This document shows, piece by piece, positions 1 to 7,473 of a stretch of DNA of 64,000 nt. The stretch spans positions 620,001-684,000 of the forward strand of contig NZ_JADIJC010000001.1 in assembly GCF_015278255.1 (NCBI RefSeq), in the 5' to 3' direction. Under the pieces are notes generated by a model, which made no database searches, was not told the DNA's origin, and worked only from the letters and a program-made list of their open reading frames with translations. Source of the stretch: Microbacterium hibisci. GTDB taxonomy: Bacteria; Actinomycetota; Actinomycetes; Actinomycetales; Microbacteriaceae. A program made the position numbers and the translations under genes. The first letter of the stretch is position 1, and every line of letters begins with the position of its first letter.

Positions 1-189
1 CGCCGGTGCGTCCTCGCCCGGCTCCGGCAGCCAGAACGCTCGCACGCGCGCCTCTTCGAGGAGCTTCAGCATCGACGTGTTGTTGACGTGGTTGAACGCG
101 TCGAGGTCGCCCCAGCGCAGGTGGATGGGGATGTGGAGGCGGTGGTCGCCCCGTGGGGGAACGACCACCGCGTCACCGGTGTCAGTCAC
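1..189 (-). CDS. Acyl-CoA thioesterase family protein, N-terminal fragment
   Basis: This is the first 63 codons of a hotdog-fold thioesterase whose 3' part lies beyond the window. The visible protein carries the 4HBT-family N-terminal pattern RWGDLDAFNHVNN, in which the Asp and the His/Asn cluster form the active-site entry of YbgC/FadM-type thioesterases that hydrolyse acyl-CoA. It starts with GTG at 189 and overlaps the 3' end of ettA by 8 bp, so the two are almost certainly co-transcribed and translationally coupled. Family assignment is firm from the motif. The substrate cannot be told from this fragment. Confidence 0.8.
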   Translation of the reverse strand, partial: MTDTGDAVVVPPRGDHRLHIPIHLRWGDLDAFNHVNNTSMLKLLEEARVRAFWLPEPGEDAPA

Positions 190-1861
190 GCGTCAGCTTG
201 CGGTAGGCGGTGCGGTGCGGCCGGGCCGCCTCCGCGCCGAGGCGCTCGATCTTGTTGGCCTCGTACGCCTCGAAGTTGCCCTCGAACCAGTACCAGTTGT
301 CGGGGTCCTCGTCGGTGCCCTCGTAGGCGAGGATGTGCGTCGCGATGCGGTCCAGGAACCACCGGTCGTGCGTGATGACCACCGCGCAGCCCGGGAACTC
401 GAGCAGCGCGTTCTCGAGCGACTGGAGCGTCTCGACGTCGAGGTCGTTGGTGGGCTCGTCGAGGAGCAGCAGGTTGCCGCCCTCCTTGAGCGTCAGCGCC
501 AGGTTGAGACGGTTGCGCTCACCGCCCGACAGCACGCCGGCCTTCTTCTGCTGGTCCGGTCCCTTGAAGCCGAACTTCGACACGTAGGCGCGCGACGGGA
601 TCTCGACCTTCCCGACCTGGATGAAGTCGAGTCCGTCGGACACGACCTCCCACAGCGTCTTGTTCGGGTCGATGTTCGACCGCGACTGGTCGACGTAGCT
701 GATCTTGACCGTCTCGCCGATCTTCAGATCTCCGCCGTCGAGCGGCTCGAGACCCACGATGGTCTTGAAGAGCGTCGTCTTGCCGACGCCGTTCGGACCG
801 ATGACGCCGACGATCCCGTTCGGGGGAAGGCTGAAGCTCAAGCCGTCGATGAGCGACCGGCCGTCGAAGCCCTTCTGCAGCTTCTTGGCGTCGATCACGA
901 TGCTGCCCAGGCGCGGCCCCGGCGGGATCTGGATCTCTTCGAAGTCGAGCTTCCGCGTCCGGTCGGCCTCGGCCGCCATCTCCTCGTACCGCGCGAGGCG
1001 CGCCTTCGACTTGGCCTGACGGCCCTTCTGGTTCGAGCGCACCCACTCGAGCTCCTCGGCGAGGCGCTTGGCGAGCTTGGCGTCCTTCTTGCCTTGGATC
1101 GCGAGGCGCTCCGCCTTCTTCTCGAGGTAGGTGGAGTAGTTTCCCTCGTACGGGATGAGGCGGCCGCGATCAACCTCCGCGATCCACTCCGCGACGTTGT
1201 CGAGGAAGTACCGATCGTGCGTGATCGCGATGACGGCGCCCTTGTACTTCTGGAGGTGCTGCTCGAGCCACAGGACGCTCTCGGCGTCGAGGTGGTTGGT
1301 CGGCTCGTCGAGGAGGAGCAGATCGGGCTTCTGGAGCAGGAGCTTCGCGAGGGCGACGCGACGGCGCTCACCACCGGACAGGTTGGCCACGGATGCGTCG
1401 CCGGGCGGGGTACGCAGAGCGTCCATCGCCTGATCCAGCTGCGAGTCGATATCCCACGCGTCGGCGGCGTCGATCTCCTCCTGCAGCACGCCCATCTCCG
1501 CCAGCAGCGCGTCGAAGTCCGCGTCGGGGTCGGCCATGAGTGCAGAGATCTCGTTGAAGCGGTCGAGCTTCGCCTTGATCGCGACTCCGTCCTGGATGTT
1601 CTCCAGGACCGTTTTGGAGTCGTCGAGCTCGGGTTCCTGCATCAGGATGCCCACGCTGAATCCAGGGGTGAGTTTCGCCTCGCCGTTGGACGGCGTGTCG
1701 AGCCCGGCCATGATCTTGATGATCGTCGACTTGCCGGCGCCGTTCGGCCCGACCATGCCGATCTTCGCACCGGGGAGGAACGACATGGTGACGTCGTCGA
1801 GGATGAGCTTTTCGCCGACCGCCTTGCGGGCGCGGACCATCGAGTAGATGTATTCAGCCAT
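182..1861 (-). CDS. ettA: Energy-dependent translational throttle protein EttA (ABC-F)
   Basis: A 559-aa cytoplasmic ABC-F ATPase with two nucleotide-binding domains and no membrane segments. Known EttA binds the ribosomal E site and gates the first elongation step according to the ATP/ADP ratio. Walker A motifs are GPNGAGKS (residues 38-45) and GPNGVGKT in the second half. Signature motifs are LSGGERRR and LSGGERNR, each followed by a LLLLDEPTNHLD / LLLLDEPTNDLD Walker B. Length matches the family (about 555 aa). An AAGGAG lies about 12 nt upstream of the ATG, which is long spacing. A thioesterase gene overlaps its 3' end. An alternative ABC-F subfamily is possible but the N-terminus fits EttA best. 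Confidence 0.95.
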   Translation of the reverse strand: MAEYIYSMVRARKAVGEKLILDDVTMSFLPGAKIGMVGPNGAGKSTIIKIMAGLDTPSNGEAKLTPGFSVGILMQEPELDDSKTVLENIQDGVAIKAKLDRFNEISALMADPDADFDALLAEMGVLQEEIDAADAWDIDSQLDQAMDALRTPPGDASVANLSGGERRRVALAKLLLQKPDLLLLDEPTNHLDAESVLWLEQHLQKYKGAVIAITHDRYFLDNVAEWIAEVDRGRLIPYEGNYSTYLEKKAERLAIQGKKDAKLAKRLAEELEWVRSNQKGRQAKSKARLARYEEMAAEADRTRKLDFEEIQIPPGPRLGSIVIDAKKLQKGFDGRSLIDGLSFSLPPNGIVGVIGPNGVGKTTLFKTIVGLEPLDGGDLKIGETVKISYVDQSRSNIDPNKTLWEVVSDGLDFIQVGKVEIPSRAYVSKFGFKGPDQQKKAGVLSGGERNRLNLALTLKEGGNLLLLDEPTNDLDVETLQSLENALLEFPGCAVVITHDRWFLDRIATHILAYEGTDEDPDNWYWFEGNFEAYEANKIERLGAEAARPHRTAYRKLTRD

Positions 1862-1987
1862 GCGGGTTCTGTTCTCCTTGGACAGCAGACGTCAGCGTCC
1901 CAGCCTACCGGCCGACGCGGCCTGGGGCGTGAGGCCCGATAGCCCCGGAGGATCCGTCCGTGCGCCAGGGAGGGCTCGGGCTCGGGG

Positions 1988-2524
1988 TCACCAGTCGATC
2001 AGGCGGGTTGCGCCGACCAGGCACGTGCCCTCGGCCAGGACAGGCACGACGGCGGTGACGGGATCGCCGGTTGCGGGCCCCACCTGTCCGATGAGGCATT
2101 CGTCGCCCCACCGGACCGAGAACTGGATGCTCTCGGCGGGATTGCCCACCGTGGTCTCGTCCTCGGTGACCTGCATGGCGCTCTTGTCGAAGCCCGCAGC
2201 GGTCAGCGCGTCGATGTAGGCACGGCCCTGGACCCTGCTCTCCGATGCCCACACGGCGGCGGTGACCGACGCGAAGAGCGGCTGATTGTCGGTCGCCGTG
2301 CCTTCCGGCACCAGCGTCGGCTCGGGCTCCGCCGTCGGCGCCGCACTGACGTCGGCGGTCGGCTGCGGGCCGTCGCTCTCGGTGACGGTGGGAGCGGGGG
2401 TCTCCTCCGGCGAGCCCGGGGTGCAGGCGGTCAGCGCGACTGCCAGCACGACCGCCGCCATTCCCCCGGTGACGCGACGATGCCGAGCCGCGGGGCGGAC
2501 GCGAAGCGGGAGGTCTCGGGGCAC
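1988..2524 (-). CDS. Predicted lipoprotein of unknown function
   Basis: A 178-aa exported protein. An arginine-rich N-terminus is followed by a hydrophobic stretch (AAVVLAVALTAC) ending in a lipobox-like LTAC, then a Thr/Pro/Glu-rich linker and a compact C-terminal domain with two cysteines (near DECLIG and GTCLVG) that could form a disulfide. The GTG start at 2524 is supported by a TAAACT hexamer exactly 6 nt upstream, suggesting a leaderless transcript. It sits between ssb and ettA on the same strand. I do not recognise the domain; similar small lipoproteins are common in Microbacteriaceae. Confidence 0.75.
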   Translation of the reverse strand: MPRDLPLRVRPAARHRRVTGGMAAVVLAVALTACTPGSPEETPAPTVTESDGPQPTADVSAAPTAEPEPTLVPEGTATDNQPLFASVTAAVWASESRVQGRAYIDALTAAGFDKSAMQVTEDETTVGNPAESIQFSVRWGDECLIGQVGPATGDPVTAVVPVLAEGTCLVGATRLIDW

Positions 2525-2530
2525 GGGGAG

Positions 2531-2536
2531 AGTTTA
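2531..2536 (-). promoter_or_regulatory. -10 element for a leaderless transcript (lipoprotein gene)
   Basis: On the minus strand TAAACT is followed by 6 nt and then the GTG start of the lipoprotein gene. This is the TANNNT-N6/7-RTG layout of actinobacterial leaderless promoters. No Shine-Dalgarno sequence fits this start. Confidence 0.6.
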
Positions 2537-2566
2537 GGGCCGCGAGCCCCGAGCGGGCTGAACGCG

Positions 2567-3121
2567 TCAGAACGGGATTCCGGCGTCCGCATCGTCGTGG
2601 CCTGCGGTCGCTCCCACCAGCGCCGCGCCGCCAGGCTCCGCGGCGGAGGCACGGTCCGCGCTCCCGAGGCCATCCCCCGTGCCCGGCACCGCCCAGGCGT
2701 CCGCCGCGCGGTCGCCGCCCTCTGCAGAGGTGCCCGCCGCGGTGCTCCCGCCCGACTGCGCATCTTTGACGAACGTCGTCGTGCCCCAGCGCAGATCGTG
2801 GCCGATCGCGTCGGCGTCGATCTCGATGGCCGTGCCGCGCTTGGTGCCGTTGTCCCATTCCCGCAGACGCAGCTTGCCCGTCAGGATCACGCGGTCACCG
2901 CGCTGGAGCGAGTGGAACGCGTGATCCGCGAGTTTCCGGAACACCGAGACCGTGTACCAGTTCGTGCCCGCGTCCGACCACTCCCCCGTTCCCCGGTCGA
3001 ATCGGCGCTGACCGCTCGCCACGCGGAAGGTCGTGATCGAGACACCGCCCGGAGTGCGCTTCAGTTCGGGAGCCGTGGCCACGTTCCCGGTGATCGTGAT
3101 GGTGTCGCCTGTGTCGCTCAT
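2567..3121 (-). CDS. ssb: Single-stranded DNA-binding protein
   Basis: A 184-aa SSB. The N-terminal ~115 residues form the OB fold (begins MSDTGDTITITGNVATAPEL; contains RDRVILTGKLRLREW-type strands). A Gly/Ala-rich low-complexity linker follows, and the acidic tail ends in DADAGIPF, the tip that docks partner proteins. The ATG is preceded by AGAGAGG about 7 nt upstream. It is not next to rpsF/rpsR here, so this is probably a second, stand-alone SSB paralogue (inference). A strong inverted repeat lies upstream of the start (3160-3195). Confidence 0.9.
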   Translation of the reverse strand: MSDTGDTITITGNVATAPELKRTPGGVSITTFRVASGQRRFDRGTGEWSDAGTNWYTVSVFRKLADHAFHSLQRGDRVILTGKLRLREWDNGTKRGTAIEIDADAIGHDLRWGTTTFVKDAQSGGSTAAGTSAEGGDRAADAWAVPGTGDGLGSADRASAAEPGGAALVGATAGHDDADAGIPF

Positions 3122-3159
3122 CTCGCAACCTCTCTGTCGTCCCGAGGTCCGTCCCCGGT

Positions 3160-3195
3160 ACCGCCGGCGCCCCGTGCCCGAAAGGCGCCGGCGGT
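3160..3195. repeat. Perfect 12-bp inverted repeat upstream of ssb
   Basis: ACCGCCGGCGCC (3160-3171) and GGCGCCGGCGGT (3184-3195) are exact reverse complements around a 12-nt loop. The element lies in the 230-bp divergent gap between ssb (minus) and a small plus-strand gene, about 40 nt before the ssb start. There is no T tract, so it is more likely a 5'-leader hairpin or a protein site than a terminator. Confidence 0.6.
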
Positions 3196-3351
3196 GGGTT
3201 CAGCCTTCCGGCACTCCGTGCGCGCGGGGACGCCGGGAGGCGCATCTGTGGACGGACGACGCGCGGATGCGGTTGGGGAGGAATGGCCGGATGAACGGCG
3301 GGAAGGGCGATGTCGGAGGTCGTAGCTATGTTCGACAGTGAAGGAGGCATC

Positions 3352-3615
3352 ATGAATCTCATCCTCGAACCATCGAGCGCCGATCCACCGACGCTGCAGC
3401 GCTCGACAGCGGTGCGCCTCGTCGCGGCAGCGCCCTCGCTGTGGCGGGTGGTCGATCCCCGCGGACTCGTCATCGGTCACCTGCAGGCGCACACGCAGGC
3501 GGGCGGTATCCGCTACCGCGCGCGCAGGTTCCACGCAGCCTCGCGGGCCTTCCGCGAGCTCGGGGAATTCTGGAGCGCGGACGACGCACTGGAGTGCCTG
3601 CGCCTTGCGCACTGA
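3352..3615 (+). CDS. Small conserved hypothetical protein
   Basis: An 87-aa protein starting MNLILEPSS. The ATG at 3352 is chosen over an upstream in-frame start at 3310 because an AAGGAGG (3341-3347) precedes it at proper spacing. The sequence reads as a small folded domain: WRVVDPRGLVIGHLQ, then IRYRARRFHAASRAFRELGEFWSADDAL. This suggests short strands followed by a helix. There are no Cys residues, membrane segment or catalytic motif that I can identify. It is transcribed divergently from ssb and converges on the MocR-type gene. Function unknown. Confidence 0.7.
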   Translation: MNLILEPSSADPPTLQRSTAVRLVAAAPSLWRVVDPRGLVIGHLQAHTQAGGIRYRARRFHAASRAFRELGEFWSADDALECLRLAH

Positions 3616-3694
3616 CGCGCGGGCGACAGGCGCTGAGCGCCGGCCTGGCCGGGCTTCCCCGGGCTCGGCCGGCTCGGACGCGGATCGGCGATCC

Positions 3695-5119
3695 TCAGAC
3701 GACCGCGCCGGCCCGCTCCACGAGGGCCGACGGCGCGCCCGTTCGCACCGATGCCCAGGCCTCGGCCAGCACCTGCGCGGCGCGCACCATCTCCTCCGGC
3801 GGCGAGGTGAAGGGCACGCGCAGGTGCCGCTCGTGGCCGCCGTCCACCGAGAAGCGAGGACCGGCACTCAGCAGCACGCCCCGCGAACGAGCTTCCATCA
3901 CCAGCGCCGAGCTCAGCGGTTCGCCCAGTTCGATCCACAGCGACACGCCTCCGTGGGTCTCGGGGATGCCCCAGCCGGGCAGTGCCTCGCGCAGCGCGCC
4001 GGTCACCGCGTCGCGTCCTGAGCGCAGCAGCGCCGACCGCTGCTCGACGATCCCGTCGAATCTGTCGAGCAGTCGCGTGGCGACGGCCTGCTCGAATTCG
4101 GGTGTCCCGAGGTCGTGGGCGGGTCGTGCCGCGACGAGTCGCCGGATGAGGTCTCCGTCGGCTCTCACCCACCCAAGTCGCAGCCCGCCCCACACCGTCT
4201 TGCCGAGCGATCCGAGCCGCACGACCGTTCCCGGCTCCGATGCCTCGAAGCCCGGGGCGAGCCGACCCCGGTCGATGTCGAGGTCCGCCGTCGTCTCATC
4301 CAGGACGATGACCGAACCTGCGCGCTCACCGGCGGCGAGCAGGGCGTGTCGCTCTGCCGCGCTCATGCTGCGGCCGGTCGGATTCTGGAAGTCCGGCATG
4401 AGGTAGGCCATCACGGGCAGGGTCCGGGCGAACGCCTGCTCCGCGCGATCCACGTCCCAGCCGTCGTCCGTCGTCACCGGGATGCCCACGAGACGCCCAC
4501 CTGCCCGGCGGAGCGCATCGGCCGCGTGCGGGTAGGTGGGCGTCTCGACCAGCACCCGGTCTCCTCGACCGATCAGCACCGACGACACGAGGTGGATCGC
4601 GCTCTGCGCCCCGGTGGTCACCAGCACCTCGTCCGCCCGAGTCGGGATCCCGCGCGCGGCGTAGCGACGCGCGATGGCCTCGCGCAGCTCGATGCGGCCG
4701 AGCACGTCGTAGCCAACTCGGGACACCAGTGCCGGAGCGCCGGCGGCCGTCTCGGCCATGATGCCCGACAGCCCCGGCCAGGCCGGTGGACTGGCCTGCT
4801 GGAGGTCGATCATGCCCTCGGCGGGGTCCACGCGGCCGGCGTCGCGGCCCCCGAGCGGAAGAGTGACGCTGCCCGAGCCGCGGAGACTGGCGATGTGGCC
4901 GGTGTCGCGCAGACTCCGATAGGCCGCGGCCACGGTGCTGCGGCTCACCTGCAGCGCCGCAGCCAGTTCCCGTTCAGCGGGCAGGGCGGTGCGGGGCGCG
5001 AGCCGGTTGTCCAGGCAGAGCAGGCGGATGCCGTCGGCCAGTGCTTCGTACGCGGGCTCGCGCGTCCGCCACCCGCCCAGCGACAGCGCGAGCGCGCGCG
5101 CCGAAATCCGGGAGTCCAT
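3695..5119 (-). CDS. MocR-type (GntR/aminotransferase fusion) transcriptional regulator, YczR-like
   Basis: A 474-aa PLP-dependent regulator. The N-terminal ~90 residues are a GntR winged helix (PAERELAAALQVSRSTVAAAYRSL). The remainder is a class I aminotransferase-like domain; MPDFQNPTGR and the region near residue 310 (VVRLGSLGKTVWGGLRLG) match the PLP-binding core. The family uses PLP or an aminated ligand to control a divergent gene. Here that neighbour is a YczE-like membrane protein, the known partner of YczR-type regulators. The ATG start has TAGCCT 6 nt upstream, indicating a leaderless mRNA. The divergent intergenic region holds repeated ATTGG/CCAAT half-sites. Confidence 0.88.
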   Translation of the reverse strand: MDSRISARALALSLGGWRTREPAYEALADGIRLLCLDNRLAPRTALPAERELAAALQVSRSTVAAAYRSLRDTGHIASLRGSGSVTLPLGGRDAGRVDPAEGMIDLQQASPPAWPGLSGIMAETAAGAPALVSRVGYDVLGRIELREAIARRYAARGIPTRADEVLVTTGAQSAIHLVSSVLIGRGDRVLVETPTYPHAADALRRAGGRLVGIPVTTDDGWDVDRAEQAFARTLPVMAYLMPDFQNPTGRSMSAAERHALLAAGERAGSVIVLDETTADLDIDRGRLAPGFEASEPGTVVRLGSLGKTVWGGLRLGWVRADGDLIRRLVAARPAHDLGTPEFEQAVATRLLDRFDGIVEQRSALLRSGRDAVTGALREALPGWGIPETHGGVSLWIELGEPLSSALVMEARSRGVLLSAGPRFSVDGGHERHLRVPFTSPPEEMVRAAQVLAEAWASVRTGAPSALVERAGAVV

Positions 5120-5125
5120 GAGGCC

Positions 5126-5131
5126 AGGCTA
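5126..5131 (-). promoter_or_regulatory. -10 element of the MocR-type regulator gene (leaderless)
   Basis: TAGCCT on the minus strand, 6 nt before the ATG at 5119. It lies just beside the candidate operator (5137-5176), consistent with autoregulation. Confidence 0.5.
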
Positions 5132-5136
5132 GTCGC

Positions 5137-5176
5137 ATTGGACTGCTCGAATCGAGCCAATTGTGCGATTGGATGG
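5137..5176. promoter_or_regulatory. Candidate operator for the MocR-type regulator
   Basis: Three ATTGG half-sites lie in the divergent gap: ATTGGACTG (5137-5145), the inverted CCAAT (5157-5161) and ATTGGATGG (5168-5176). The two direct copies are 31 bp apart, close to three helical turns, putting them on one face of the DNA. MocR regulators typically bind direct repeats with additional inverted half-sites between regulator and target, so this is the likely binding site. Confidence 0.5.
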
Positions 5177-5181
5177 ATGAC

Positions 5182-5820
5182 ATGCCACGCCGAATCGTCC
5201 AGTTGCTCGTCGGACTCTTCCTCTATGGAGCGGGCTGCGCCCTCACCGTCGAGGCGGGCTTGGGCGTGGATCCGTGGACGGTGTTCGCCCAGGGGCTTTC
5301 GGTGCGAACGGGCGTCGGCATCGGGTGGATCACCAACATCGTGGGCTTCTTCGTCCTGCTGCTGTGGATCCCGCTCCGCCAGAAGCCGGGGGTGGGTACG
5401 GTGGCGAACATCCTCCTCGTCGGCACGAGCATGCAGCTCGTGCTGGGGCTGGTTCCCCCGGTCTCCGGATTCTTCGCGCAACTCGCAACGCTGCTGGGAG
5501 GCATCGTGATGGTCGCGGTGGCGTCCGGGCTCTACATCGGCGCCCGCTTCGGGCCGGGCCCCAGGGACGGACTCATGACGGGGTTGAACGCGCGCCTGGG
5601 GTGGCCGATCTGGCTCTGCCGCGCCGTCGTCGAGATCTCGGTGCTGCTGGTCGGGTGGGCGCTCGGCGGAACGGTCGGCATCGGCACGGTACTGTTCGCG
5701 GTGCTCATCGGCCCGCTCGTCCACGTGGCGCTGCCGCTGCTCGACACGCGCCGCGACGCGACCCGCCGCACCGGCACGCGTCACGCCGACACGTCGACGG
5801 TCGCCGAGCCGTCTGCCTGA
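5182..5820 (+). CDS. YczE/YyaS-type integral membrane protein
   Basis: A protein of about 212 aa with roughly five hydrophobic segments. It begins MPRRIVQLLVGLFLYGAGCA and contains the family-like LGVDPWTVFAQGLS and GFGPGPRDGLMTGL segments. Upstream in-frame starts exist (TTG 5161, ATG 5173). ATG 5182 is preferred because the family usually starts just before the first membrane helix and because the candidate operator covers 5173. It is divergent from the MocR-type regulator, the usual arrangement for this pair. Substrate unknown; a membrane transporter-like role is inferred from topology. Confidence 0.82.
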   Translation: MPRRIVQLLVGLFLYGAGCALTVEAGLGVDPWTVFAQGLSVRTGVGIGWITNIVGFFVLLLWIPLRQKPGVGTVANILLVGTSMQLVLGLVPPVSGFFAQLATLLGGIVMVAVASGLYIGARFGPGPRDGLMTGLNARLGWPIWLCRAVVEISVLLVGWALGGTVGIGTVLFAVLIGPLVHVALPLLDTRRDATRRTGTRHADTSTVAEPSA

Positions 5821-5859
5821 CGCTCGGCTACCGGTCGCCCGTCGTCGCCTGCGAGAGCG

Positions 5860-6072
5860 TCAGTGCTCCCGGAACATCGGCCAGTCGCTGCCCGGCGCCA
5901 TCCTCGCGTGGAGCGCGCTCTTCGCGATCTCCATCGTCGGATACGTGCCCGCTGACTGATCGGCGCCCGCCATCGTGACGGTGTAGCCCTCGTCGTCCTT
6001 GCGGATGCTTCCGGCGACGCCGGATGGTCCGTAGGCGACCCAGAGGGGGTGGTGCGTCTCCGTGGTGCTCAT
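5860..6072 (-). CDS. Small hypothetical protein
   Basis: A 70-aa protein starting MSTTETHHPLWVAYGPSGVAG and ending SDWPMFREH. The ATG has an AAAGGAG about 8 nt upstream, which supports real translation. The sequence looks like a single small alpha/beta domain (GSIRKDDEGYTVTMAG, then a helix around MEIAKSALHARM). It has no signal peptide, membrane helix or cysteine. It converges with the YczE-like gene. I do not recognise a family. Confidence 0.65.
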   Translation of the reverse strand: MSTTETHHPLWVAYGPSGVAGSIRKDDEGYTVTMAGADQSAGTYPTMEIAKSALHARMAPGSDWPMFREH

Positions 6073-6159
6073 CGTGAACTCCTTTCGAGGCCTCCGCTCC
6101 TGACGCTACGCCGCGAGGCGTCTCAGCGCCAGCGTCCGCGACGGTGTGGCGCGACCGGG

Positions 6160-6165
6160 TACTGT
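6160..6165 (+). promoter_or_regulatory. Possible -10 element of the tRNA-Arg gene
   Basis: TACTGT ends 12 nt before the mature 5' end of the tRNA, so transcription would begin a few bases upstream of it. No clear -35 is visible. Confidence 0.35.
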
Positions 6166-6177
6166 GGGGAGCACCTT

Positions 6178-6250
6178 CCCTCCGTAGCTCAGGGGACAGA
6201 GCGAGCGGTTTCTACCCGCCAGGTCGGGGGTTCGAATCCTCCCGGAGGGG
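6178..6250 (+). tRNA. tRNA-Arg (anticodon TCT)
   Basis: A cloverleaf folds by hand. The acceptor arm is CCCTCCG/CGGAGGG with discriminator G. The D arm is GCTC/GAGC. The anticodon loop TTTCTAC carries TCT. The T arm has the loop TTCGAAT on a 5-bp stem with one G-U pair. The anticodon stem has four pairs plus an A-C mismatch at its outer end. CCA is not encoded (CAC follows). It would read AGA/AGG, rare codons in a GC-rich genome. Confidence 0.93.
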
Positions 6251-6318
6251 CACAGCGGGTCGCGGCGTGGGAGCTGCGATCCCGTCCAGGCCGCACGATG
6301 TCTGGACCCGTCACGAGG

Positions 6319-6954
6319 ATGGAGCGCATGGTGGGGGCTTCCGAGAACGATCGTCTGGTGTGGATCGACTGCGAGATGACAGGACTCGACCTCGGTGTCG
6401 ACGAGCTGGTCGAGATCGCCGTCGTCGTGACCGACTTCGAACTGCGGCTGCTCGACCCGGGCTTCCATGTGGTGATCAAGCCCGACGACTCGGCTCTGGC
6501 CAACATGAACGAGTTCGTCACCAACATGCACCGCACGTCGGGACTGCTCGAAGAGATCCCGCACGGCATCAGCGTCGCGGATGCCGAGTTCCAGGTGCTG
6601 GAGTACATCCAGCGCTTCGTGCCGCTCGAGGGCAAGGCGCCCCTCGCCGGGAACACGATCGGCACCGACCGCATGTTCCTCGCCAAGTACATGCCTCGCG
6701 TCGACCGCTGGCTGCACTATCGCAACGTCGACGTCTCGAGCGTCAAGGAGCTCGCCCGGCGCTGGTACCCCCGTGCGTACATCCACGCACCCGCCAAAGA
6801 GGGCGGGCATCGCGCCCTGGCAGACATCCTCGAATCGATCCGCGAGCTGGCGTATTACCGGCAGGCCGTGTTCGTTCCCGAGCCCGGCCCGACGAGCGAC
6901 GGGGCGCGTGCTGCCGCGGCCGCCGCCGTGTCGTCGTTTGCTCCCGAGGTGTGA
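6319..6954 (+). CDS. orn: Oligoribonuclease
   Basis: A DEDDh 3'-5' exoribonuclease that degrades 2-5-nt RNA fragments (and pGpG in other bacteria). The N-terminus RLVWIDCEMTGLDL carries the first Asp/Glu pair. PLAGNTIGTDRMFLAKYMPRVD and the C-terminal HRALADILESIREL supply the remaining acidic and His residues. The product is about 211 aa against 181 in E. coli; the surplus is a short N-terminal extension and an Ala/Val-rich tail. Start is uncertain: ATG at 6298, 6319 and 6328 are all in frame and none has a convincing ribosome-binding site. It lies between two tRNA genes. Confidence 0.92.
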   Translation: MERMVGASENDRLVWIDCEMTGLDLGVDELVEIAVVVTDFELRLLDPGFHVVIKPDDSALANMNEFVTNMHRTSGLLEEIPHGISVADAEFQVLEYIQRFVPLEGKAPLAGNTIGTDRMFLAKYMPRVDRWLHYRNVDVSSVKELARRWYPRAYIHAPAKEGGHRALADILESIRELAYYRQAVFVPEPGPTSDGARAAAAAAVSSFAPEV

Positions 6955-6990
6955 GAGAATCGTCTGGTTGCCCGCGCAGGCGGGAGACAT

Positions 6991-7067
6991 GGTGGGTATA
7001 GCTCAGTTGGTAGAGCACCTGGTTGTGGTCCAGGGGGTCGCGGGTTCAAGTCCCGTTACTCACCCCA
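6991..7067 (+). tRNA. tRNA-His (anticodon GTG)
   Basis: The acceptor arm GTGGGTA/TACTCAC has one G-U pair. The D arm is GCTC/GAGC. The anticodon arm CCTGG-TTGTGGT-CCAGG carries GTG. The T arm is GCGGG-TTCAAGT-CCCGT. The G at 6991 is the extra G-1 that pairs with discriminator C73, a hallmark of tRNA-His. CCA is genomically encoded (7065-7067). A perfect terminator hairpin follows 8 nt later. Confidence 0.97.
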
Positions 7068-7074
7068 ATTCCTT

Positions 7075-7105
7075 CGAATGGGGCGCGGCGAACGCGCCCC
7101 ATTCG
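7075..7105 (+). terminator. Rho-independent-type terminator after tRNA-His
   Basis: The perfect 13-bp stem CGAATGGGGCGCG (7075-7087) / CGCGCCCCATTCG (7093-7105) has a 5-nt loop and is followed by CTTTA. It starts 8 nt after the tRNA, a position typical of tRNA termination. Confidence 0.8.
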
Positions 7106-7122
7106 CTTTAGGACGAGGCATC

Positions 7123-7473
7123 ATGATGGAGATGGATGCCGCGACCTTCGAGCAGCTCGTGATCGACGAACTGGATGCCCTGCCCGACGACATGGTCGAG
7201 GGCTTGGACAACGTCGTGTTCGTGGTCGAGGACCGACCCGACGACGGCAGCCTCGATCTGCTCGGTCTCTACGACGGCTGGGCCCTGACGGAGCGCGAGC
7301 GCTACGGCGTCGGCGAACTGCCCGATCGCATCATCGTGTACCGCGAGCCGCATCTCGCGGCCTGCGACGGAGAGGACGAACTGCGGGACGAGGTGCACAC
7401 CACGCTGGTGCACGAGATCGCGCACTTCTACGGGATCGACGACGACCGGCTCCACGAGCTGGGGTGGGCGTGA
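7123..7473 (+). CDS. Zincin-like metallopeptidase family protein (DUF1025-type)
   Basis: A 116-aa small predicted metalloprotease. The C-terminus has HTTLVHEIAHFYGIDDDRL. This is an HExxH zinc site with an extended acidic/His region, as in the minimal gluzincin-like family often found beside clpS in actinobacteria. ATG at 7123 is chosen (MMEMDAATFEQL) because GGACGAGG precedes it; upstream codons belong to the tRNA terminator. Its TGA overlaps the clpS ATG by 1 nt, so they are coupled. Substrate is unknown. Proximity to ClpS hints at a proteolysis link (inference). Confidence 0.85.
   Translation: MMEMDAATFEQLVIDELDALPDDMVEGLDNVVFVVEDRPDDGSLDLLGLYDGWALTERERYGVGELPDRIIVYREPHLAACDGEDELRDEVHTTLVHEIAHFYGIDDDRLHELGWA

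Noticed and set aside
77..1942. Long plus-strand open frame opposite ettA (621 codons)
   Set aside because: It is the antisense shadow of ettA: low-complexity Arg/Leu/Val/Asp composition, no recognisable domain, while the minus frame encodes a full ABC-F protein.
1862..1987. Terminator between the lipoprotein gene and ettA
   Set aside because: The 126-bp gap is GC-rich but I found no inverted repeat longer than a few bases.
6251..6318. Terminator after tRNA-Arg
   Set aside because: Only a weak GGGAGCTGCGATCCC fold is visible, with no T tract and no clear stem.
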